Source: an uncultured Bacteroidia bacterium (GTDB lineage Bacteria; Bacteroidota; Bacteroidia; Bacteroidales; UBA932). From it: a stretch of DNA of 64,000 nt. This document shows, piece after piece, positions 59,822 through 64,000 of the stretch. The translations under genes and the position numbers were made by a program. A model generated the notes under the pieces. The model searched no databases. It had not been told where the DNA came from and was given only the letters and a program-made list of their open reading frames with translations. Each line of letters begins with the position of its first letter. The first letter of the stretch is position 1. The stretch spans positions 122,084-186,083 of the forward strand of contig CACZMF010000004.1 of NCBI GenBank assembly GCA_902782225.1, read 5' to 3'.

Positions 59822-61860
59822 GGGAGAGGTTTGCCACTGGATTCGACCCGTTCGTGCTGCCGTTCCTCATCGGAATGGTGTTCGTGCTCGGATACTGCTT
59901 TTTCGGCATATTCCGTATCCTGTACCAGTTGCCGAAAGACGACCGGCGCCGTTTCCTGGTGTCGCTGATTACTCCCCGCACGGCCCTTAAGAATGTATGG
60001 GACATTTTCTGCAACTGCCTGCTGCACGTCAAGTTATGGAAGCGTAACAAGCTTCTGGGCTTTATGCACTCTTCCATTGCGTTCGGCTGGTTCATGATCA
60101 TACTCCTGGGGCATCTGGAGGTCTTTATCTACTGCCCGGAGCGGGTGCATCTTTTCTATTATCCCATCTTTTTCAACTACTTTGTGGCGGAGAATGAGTC
60201 CACCATCGGGGGAGCGGTGCTCTTCTTCCTGATGGACTTTTTCCTCCTGCTGATACTGACCGGAATCGGCCTGGCGATCGTCAAGCGCGTACGTTCCCGT
60301 TTCTTCGGCATGCGCCGCACCACGAGGCCCAGCCTGCTCGACCGCGTGGGACTTTATTCGCTCTGGGCCATTTTCCCGCTCAGGCTGCTTGCCGAGAGCT
60401 TCACGGCCCACATCAGCGGCGGCTCCTTCCTCACCATCCCGGCCAACTGGGTGTTCCGGCAGTTCCTGGGTAACGACCTGAACCTTCTGCCTACCTGGTG
60501 GGCCTACAGCATTGTCCTGGGCGTGTTTATGGTGGTGCTGCCGTTCACCAGGTATATGCATATCCCGGCGGAGATGATGCTCATCCCCATGCGCAACGCC
60601 GGGCTCCGCATCAGGCATCCGCGCAAGGGCTTTGCCAAGGTGCAGGTGCTGAGTTGCCCGGGGTGCGGCGTGTGCATCGACGCCTGCCCGATGAGCGCGC
60701 AGAAGGTCAATATCAAGGACTGCACGGTCTATCTCAACCGCCAGATCCGGCGCGGCAACGAGAAGCGCATCGAGGAGATCAGCGACAAGTGCCTGCTTTG
60801 CGGCAAGTGCGAGGCGGTCTGCCAGGTGGGGGTCGAGGGGCCCAGGATGCGGGTGGCTCAGCGCTCCGCCCGCCGCTACGGCCTGACCCCGGACTTCGCC
60901 GCCATCGACACGGCGCCGCTCTCCCGTGCCGCTTCTGCGGCTTTTTCCGGTGCTGCCGGTGCTACTGGTGCTGCCGGTGCTGCCGGTGCTGCTGCTGGTG
61001 CTGCTGGCGTTGCTGGTGCTGCTGGTGCTGCCGGTGCTTCTGGTGCTTCCGGTGTTGCTGGTGCTGCCGGTGGCGCCGGTGTCGCTGCTGGTGCTGCTGG
61101 TGTTGCTGGTGCTGCTGGCGCTGCTGGTGCTGCTGGTGCTGCTGGTGCTGCCGCTGCTGGTGTTGCTGGTGCTTCGAAGGTAGCGTTTTTCTCGGGGTGT
61201 ATGACGCGGCTCACTCCCTCGGTCGGGAAGGCGGTGTGCTCACTTCTCGACAAGGCCGGTGCCGACTATGTCTGGTTGGACAGGGAGGAAGGACTCTGCT
61301 GCGGCCGCCCGCTTCTTACCGCCGGGCGCATCGACGCGGCTATCTCGCTGATACGCAAGAACGAGGAGGTCATTCTGGGCAGCGGCGCCGACACCCTTGT
61401 GCTGAGCTGCCCCATCTGTTATAAGATGTTCTCGGAGCGTTATGCCCTGCCGGGCGTGAGGGTGGTAAGCTATGCCGACTATTTCGATGAATTCGTGCAG
61501 CAGGGGAGACTCAGGTTTGAGAAGAGCGACATCTGCTACGTCTACCACGATCCTTGCGAGCTTGGGCGCGGGTGCGGTATCTATGAATCTCCGCGCAGAC
61601 TCCTGGGCCAGGCCGCCGGCATTGCCGAGGCGGAGAAGAACCGTGAGGAGAGCGTCTGCTGCGGCGGGTCGCTCGGCAGCCTCACCCTCGATTTCGCCCA
61701 CCGGGAGGTCATCACTCGCAAGTCGCTGGAGAACCTGTACTCCAGCCGAGCCGACGCCATCGCCACCGCCTGCCCCCTCTGCCTCTCCACCTTCCGCCGC
61801 TACAGCGACCGCCCCGTCCGCGACCTCGCCGAGATCCTCGACGCCTCCTGCCGCCTCTGA
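59818..61860 (+). CDS. Membrane-anchored HdrD-like reductase with Gly-Ala minisatellite linker
   Basis: 680 residues. Residues 1-260 have about five transmembrane helices of NarI/cytochrome b type (first FVLPFLIGMVFVLGYCFF). Residues about 280-355 carry two ferredoxin motifs (CPGCGVCIDACP, CLLCGKCEAVCQ). A roughly 80-residue linker (about 370-450) consists almost only of Gly, Ala, Val, Ser and Thr. The C-terminal region has two complete CCG sites: FSGCM/LCCGRP/SCPICYK and DPCELG/VCCGGS/ACPLCLS. Likely transfers electrons between menaquinol and a disulfide or similar substrate through the other Hdr subunits. Same architecture class as DsrK/HdrDE/TmcB; substrate unknown. Confidence 0.88.
   Translation: MRERFATGFDPFVLPFLIGMVFVLGYCFFGIFRILYQLPKDDRRRFLVSLITPRTALKNVWDIFCNCLLHVKLWKRNKLLGFMHSSIAFGWFMIILLGHLEVFIYCPERVHLFYYPIFFNYFVAENESTIGGAVLFFLMDFFLLLILTGIGLAIVKRVRSRFFGMRRTTRPSLLDRVGLYSLWAIFPLRLLAESFTAHISGGSFLTIPANWVFRQFLGNDLNLLPTWWAYSIVLGVFMVVLPFTRYMHIPAEMMLIPMRNAGLRIRHPRKGFAKVQVLSCPGCGVCIDACPMSAQKVNIKDCTVYLNRQIRRGNEKRIEEISDKCLLCGKCEAVCQVGVEGPRMRVAQRSARRYGLTPDFAAIDTAPLSRAASAAFSGAAGATGAAGAAGAAAGAAGVAGAAGAAGASGASGVAGAAGGAGVAAGAAGVAGAAGAAGAAGAAGAAAAGVAGASKVAFFSGCMTRLTPSVGKAVCSLLDKAGADYVWLDREEGLCCGRPLLTAGRIDAAISLIRKNEEVILGSGADTLVLSCPICYKMFSERYALPGVRVVSYADYFDEFVQQGRLRFEKSDICYVYHDPCELGRGCGIYESPRRLLGQAAGIAEAEKNREESVCCGGSLGSLTLDFAHREVITRKSLENLYSSRADAIATACPLCLSTFRRYSDRPVRDLAEILDASCRL
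60950..61174 (+). repeat. Coding triplet/9-bp minisatellite (GGTGCTGCT-like)
   Basis: Uninterrupted GCTGGTGCTGCC-type repeats in the HdrD-like gene, giving long Gly-x-x stretches such as GAAGAAGAA. Imperfect 9-bp copies with phase shifts. Its opposite strand shows an Ala-Pro-rich open frame that is only a shadow. Confidence 0.85.
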
Positions 61861-62027
61861 GCCGACGCCCCTGAGCTGCTGCCGCTGCCCCTGAGCCGCC
61901 GCCTGCCGCCTCTGAGCTGCCTTCTGCCGCCTCTGAGCTGCCTTCTGCCGCCTCTGAGCTGCCGCCGCTGAGCTGCCGCCGCTGAGCTGCCTCCTGCCGC
62001 CACTGAGCTGCTCCCGCCACTGCCACT
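61861..62027. repeat. Tandem CTGAGCTGCCTTCTGCCGCCT-like minisatellite
   Basis: Directly after the HdrD-like stop. Units of about 21-24 bp sharing CTGAGCTGCC and CTGCCGCC; the last ones shade into TGCCACTGCTCCCGCTGG, the left edge of the palindromic array at 62028. No gene is supported here. Confidence 0.7.
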
Positions 62028-62266
62028 GCTCCCGCTGGCAAGGATTTCCTTCCAGGGGGAGCAATATCTCCCGTTTTCGCTCCCGCTGGCATTATTATTC
62101 TTCCAGCGGCAGCAATATCGCCCGTTTTCGCTCCCGCTGGCATTATTACTCTTCCAGCGGCAGCATTATCGCCCGTTTTCGCTCCCGCTGGCATTATTAT
62201 TCTTCCAGCGGCAGCAATATCGCCCGTTTTCGCTCCCGCTGGCGTTATTATTCTTCCAGCGGCAGC
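62028..62266. repeat. REP-type palindromic array, 5 units, exact 51-bp period
   Basis: Left arms GCTCCCGCTGG at 62028, 62079, 62130, 62181 and 62232. Right arms CCAGCGGCAGC (first unit CCAGGGGGAGC). Loop CATTATTATTCTT; spacer AATATCGCCCGTTTTC. Four copies are nearly identical, so amplification is recent. Lies between the Hdr operon and the DMT transporter. 62267-62365 holds nothing I can assign. Confidence 0.9.
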
Positions 62267-62365
62267 ACCTTGATCCGTGTAAGGTGACATGGATGTGGTA
62301 GTCCATCAATTCGAAAGTCAGGACGACGATGCCGGGGAACAAGACTAAGATATGATTTTATTTGA

Positions 62366-62373
62366 TATATTTG
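62366..62373 (+). promoter_or_regulatory. -7 box of the DMT transporter gene
   Basis: TATATTTG, 20 bp before the GTG start at 62393; no clear -33 element. Confidence 0.5.
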
Positions 62374-62392
62374 CAGCCGCAAACGATTTCTT

Positions 62393-63328
62393 GTGAGTCA
62401 TTTAGGAGAAATAATCTCGCTATTGGTAGCACTTTCATGGACGGTTACTGCCTGGTTTGCCGACAAAGCAAGCCGCAGGGTGGGCGCCATGGTCACCAAT
62501 GTGCTTAGGCTGGTACTCGCCACCCTGTTTCTCGGGCTGGTGCTATGGATCACGATCGGCCACCCATATCCTGTCTTCGCCGACGGAAAGACATGGCTCT
62601 GGCTGGGGCTCTCGGCCGTGGTCGGGTACCTGTTCGGCGACTGGTGCCTGTTCAACTGCTATACTTTCATCGGTCCGCGCTTCGGACAGCTGCTGATGAC
62701 TCTTGCGCCCCCGATGGCGGCGGTGGCAAGCTGGGCCATGCTCGGTGAGACCCTCGGCTGGAAGTCCATATTCGCAATGGTTGTAACCCTTTCAGGTATA
62801 GCTATTTCCATACTTAGCCGCGATTCCGGCAATCACTTCCGGCTGGACCTTCCGCTGAAGGGAATCCTGCTTGGAATCGGGGCCGGTATAGGACAGGGAG
62901 TCGGCCTGGTGCTGAGCAAAATCGGCATGCAGCACTACTCGGCCGCCATTCCCGGAGATGCTCCTGCGCTCATGGAAACGATGATGCCTTTTGCGTCCAC
63001 GATGCTCAGGGCGATAATCGGCGGAGCGGGCTTCCTTGTGATGCTGGTGCTGTCGGGCGGCTTGGGGAAGCTGAAAAAAGCGATCGGCGACCCGGTGGCC
63101 ATGAAATACGCATCGATCATCACCCTGTTCGGCCCGGCGCTGGGGGTCTCGCTCTCACTTATGGCCGTGCGCTACGCCAACGCCGGCATCGCCTCGACTA
63201 TCATGGCGATGACTCCTGCCCTGATTATCATCCCGGAGCTCATCTTCAAGAAAAAGAAGATACGTCTCAAGGAAATCATCGGCCTGGCTGTCAGCCTTAT
63301 AGGCGTGGCGCTATTCTTCCTCCTGTAG
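62393..63328 (+). CDS. DMT-superfamily (EamA) transporter
   Basis: 311 residues from a GTG start (62393); the next ATG is inside the second helix. Ten hydrophobic segments arranged as two EamA repeats. ISLLVALSWTVTAWFADKAS opens the first; FGPALGVSLSLMAVRYANAGIASTIMAMTPALIIIPEL is typical of the second. Exports or imports a small metabolite; EamA substrates cannot be predicted from sequence. Its location between two repeat arrays is notable. Confidence 0.88.
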   Translation: MSHLGEIISLLVALSWTVTAWFADKASRRVGAMVTNVLRLVLATLFLGLVLWITIGHPYPVFADGKTWLWLGLSAVVGYLFGDWCLFNCYTFIGPRFGQLLMTLAPPMAAVASWAMLGETLGWKSIFAMVVTLSGIAISILSRDSGNHFRLDLPLKGILLGIGAGIGQGVGLVLSKIGMQHYSAAIPGDAPALMETMMPFASTMLRAIIGGAGFLVMLVLSGGLGKLKKAIGDPVAMKYASIITLFGPALGVSLSLMAVRYANAGIASTIMAMTPALIIIPELIFKKKKIRLKEIIGLAVSLIGVALFFLL

Positions 63329-63361
63329 TATAAGCGGCTAGGGTCTTGCCACCACTATGGG

Positions 63362-63435
63362 CCGTGCCCGTGCCGACATCGGGGGCCGGGCGACCGCCGC
63401 TACCAGCTACCGTGCCCGTGCCGACACCGGGGGCC
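63362..63435 (+). repeat. 26-bp direct repeat pair
   Basis: 63362-63387 and 63410-63435 are identical except for one base (CGACATCGG versus CGACACCGG), offset 48 bp. They share the core GTGCCCGTGCCGACA. GC-rich, intergenic. Nothing I recognise as a gene uses them. Confidence 0.75.
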
Positions 63436-63487
63436 TGCGATTCCCCTAGCTATAATGTTCTGAACTATCCCCGGGAAGGAAAAAGGC

Positions 63488-63581
63488 AAAATCCTTCACG
63501 ATTAGCAGGAAAAACCTTGCCAGCGGGAGCGAATACGGGCGATATTGCTCCTCCTGGAAGGAAATCCTTGCCAGCAGGAGC
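63488..63581. repeat. REP-type palindromic array, about 2 units, 51-bp period, inverted orientation
   Basis: GCCAGCGGGAGC at 63519 and GCCAGCAGGAGC at 63570 are exactly 51 bp apart. The intervening spacer GAATACGGGCGATATT is the reverse complement of the 62028 spacer type. So this is the same subfamily in the opposite orientation on the other side of the DMT gene. The first hairpin is degraded on its left arm. Confidence 0.8.
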
Positions 63582-63584
63582 AGT

Positions 63585-63632
63585 GGCAGTGGTAATGGTA
63601 ATGGTAATGGTAATGGTAATGGCAATGGTAAT
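63585..63632 (+). repeat. (GGTAAT)n hexanucleotide repeat
   Basis: About seven GGTAAT/GGCAAT units following GGCAGT; in frame with the downstream fragment they encode (Gly-Asn)n. Confidence 0.85.
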
Positions 63633-63824
63633 GGCGGAGACTATCTGGCAGACTGGCGTGGTACCGAGTCGTATGGCTACGTATGGAACTACAAAGAGAA
63701 GGCCAATGCGGCAGATGAGGCAGGAATGTTTAGATTGGCAGAAACATTGAGGAAGATAGCAAGTGATTATCATGACGAGGGCGAGCATAATATTAAATAT
63801 GGACGCAGCTTTGATTCAGAATAA
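63633..63824 (+). pseudogene. 3' fragment of an unknown gene
   Basis: An open frame ends with TAA near 63824 and reads GGDYLADWRGTESYGYVW, then NYKEKANAADEAGMFRLAETLRK, then a hydrophilic end GRSFDSE. It looks like a genuine protein C-terminus with less GC-rich codons than the rest of the window. Upstream in frame lie only the Gly-Asn repeat and the palindromic repeats, then a stop at 63453. There is no in-frame ATG before the fragment's own Met. I take it as a remnant left after repeat insertion; a functional short product is unlikely. Family not recognised. Confidence 0.5.
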
Positions 63825-63933
63825 TTGTAAGTTTCTTTTTGCCAATTTCTAGGATACGCCAGTAGCAATTAAGGTCTTAGGCTTCGCCTAACGCACACGA
63901 CATAGGAAGTGTGGAATGCATAATGAGGAAACT

Positions 63934-63958
63934 AAAAAAAGCGGGGAACTTCCCCGCC
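63934..63958 (-). terminator. Intrinsic terminator for a minus-strand transcript from beyond the right edge
   Basis: GCGGGGAA / TTCCCCGC hairpin followed on the minus strand by TTTTTTT. From 63825 to 64000 I see no gene; a small TTAGGC/GCCTAA hairpin lies near 63880. Confidence 0.6.
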
Positions 63959-64000
63959 CTCGATGGACCTGGGCCTTTCGACCAGCCCAAATAAAAACGA

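Noticed and set aside
60876-61253. Ala-Pro-rich minus-strand protein
   Set aside because: It is the complement of the Gly-Ala minisatellite in the HdrD-like gene.
62290-62350. 19-residue ORF MDVVVHQFESQDDDAGEQD
   Set aside because: Too short, no start signal, no recognisable family; perhaps the remnant of a small acidic peptide gene.
63346-63750. 134-residue frame after the DMT gene
   Set aside because: It crosses the direct repeats, the palindromic array and the hexanucleotide repeat and has no protein-like composition; the frame that ends near 63824 is the better remnant.

Overview
The window is a GC-rich chromosomal segment of a member of the Bacteroidota, most likely order Bacteroidales. 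The grounds are promoters of the TTTG (-33) / TAnnTTTG (-7) type before many genes, few Shine-Dalgarno sequences, a serine palmitoyltransferase, a type B bL31, a DUF3575 barrel, fimbrillin-like lipoproteins and a pectin-degradation locus. A gut or rumen lineage related to Alistipes or Cryptobacteroides is a guess only.

Layout. 1-9418: a pectin locus. A minus-strand operon (PL1 pectate lyase cut by the window edge, GH105, a CE12-CE8 fusion esterase, GH28) diverges from a LacI regulator and a GH3 enzyme across two operator-like dyads. 9428-12133: nicotinamidase, two envelope proteins, a thioesterase. 12144-13496: a long palindrome, then a preQ1-I riboswitch driving yhhQ-queF (queuosine). 13498-18151: CBM9-like protein, sugar kinase-like protein, SRP RNA, cytidine deaminase, phosphoglucomutase, FtsE. 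18222-29886: TPR protein, outer-membrane protein, GyrB, serine palmitoyltransferase plus a reductase (sphingolipids), PgpH-type HD hydrolase, and a trigger factor without its PPIase domain. 30016-38517: GDPD, M20 peptidase, GlmM, NamZ-like protein, a 1108-residue fimbrillin/GLUG/SGNH lipoprotein, bL31. 38580-42590: a REP-type region in which a Y1 (HUH) transposase sits between two arrays of palindromic repeats, followed by a small peptide gene and a secreted nuclease lipoprotein. 42588-50285: aquaporin, tRNA-Glu, and a six-gene operon with TldD/TldE and a POT transporter. 50417-56615: LpxL-type acyltransferase, PepD, M28 peptidase, a lipoprotein hydrolase, and rpsF-rpsR-rplI. 56710-61860: a five-gene heterodisulfide-reductase-like (Hdr) operon ending in a membrane-anchored subunit with a Gly-Ala minisatellite linker. 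61861-64000: more repeat arrays, a DMT transporter and a gene remnant.

The most interesting structure is the dispersed repeat family. Five intergenic arrays (29911, 38801, 40166, 62028 and about 63488) share one design: a 35-bp hairpin (GCTCCCGCTGG, 13-nt loop, CCAGCGGGAGC) plus a 16-bp spacer. The period is 51 bp in all five, with one 50-bp exception that I found. Loop and spacer sequences are array-specific. Two arrays flank the HUH transposase, so this looks like a Bacteroidota REP/RAYT system with its non-autonomous repeats amplified in tandem. The second notable system is the Hdr-like operon, whose electron partners are not in the window.

All family assignments come from reading motifs in the translated sequence; no database search was run.
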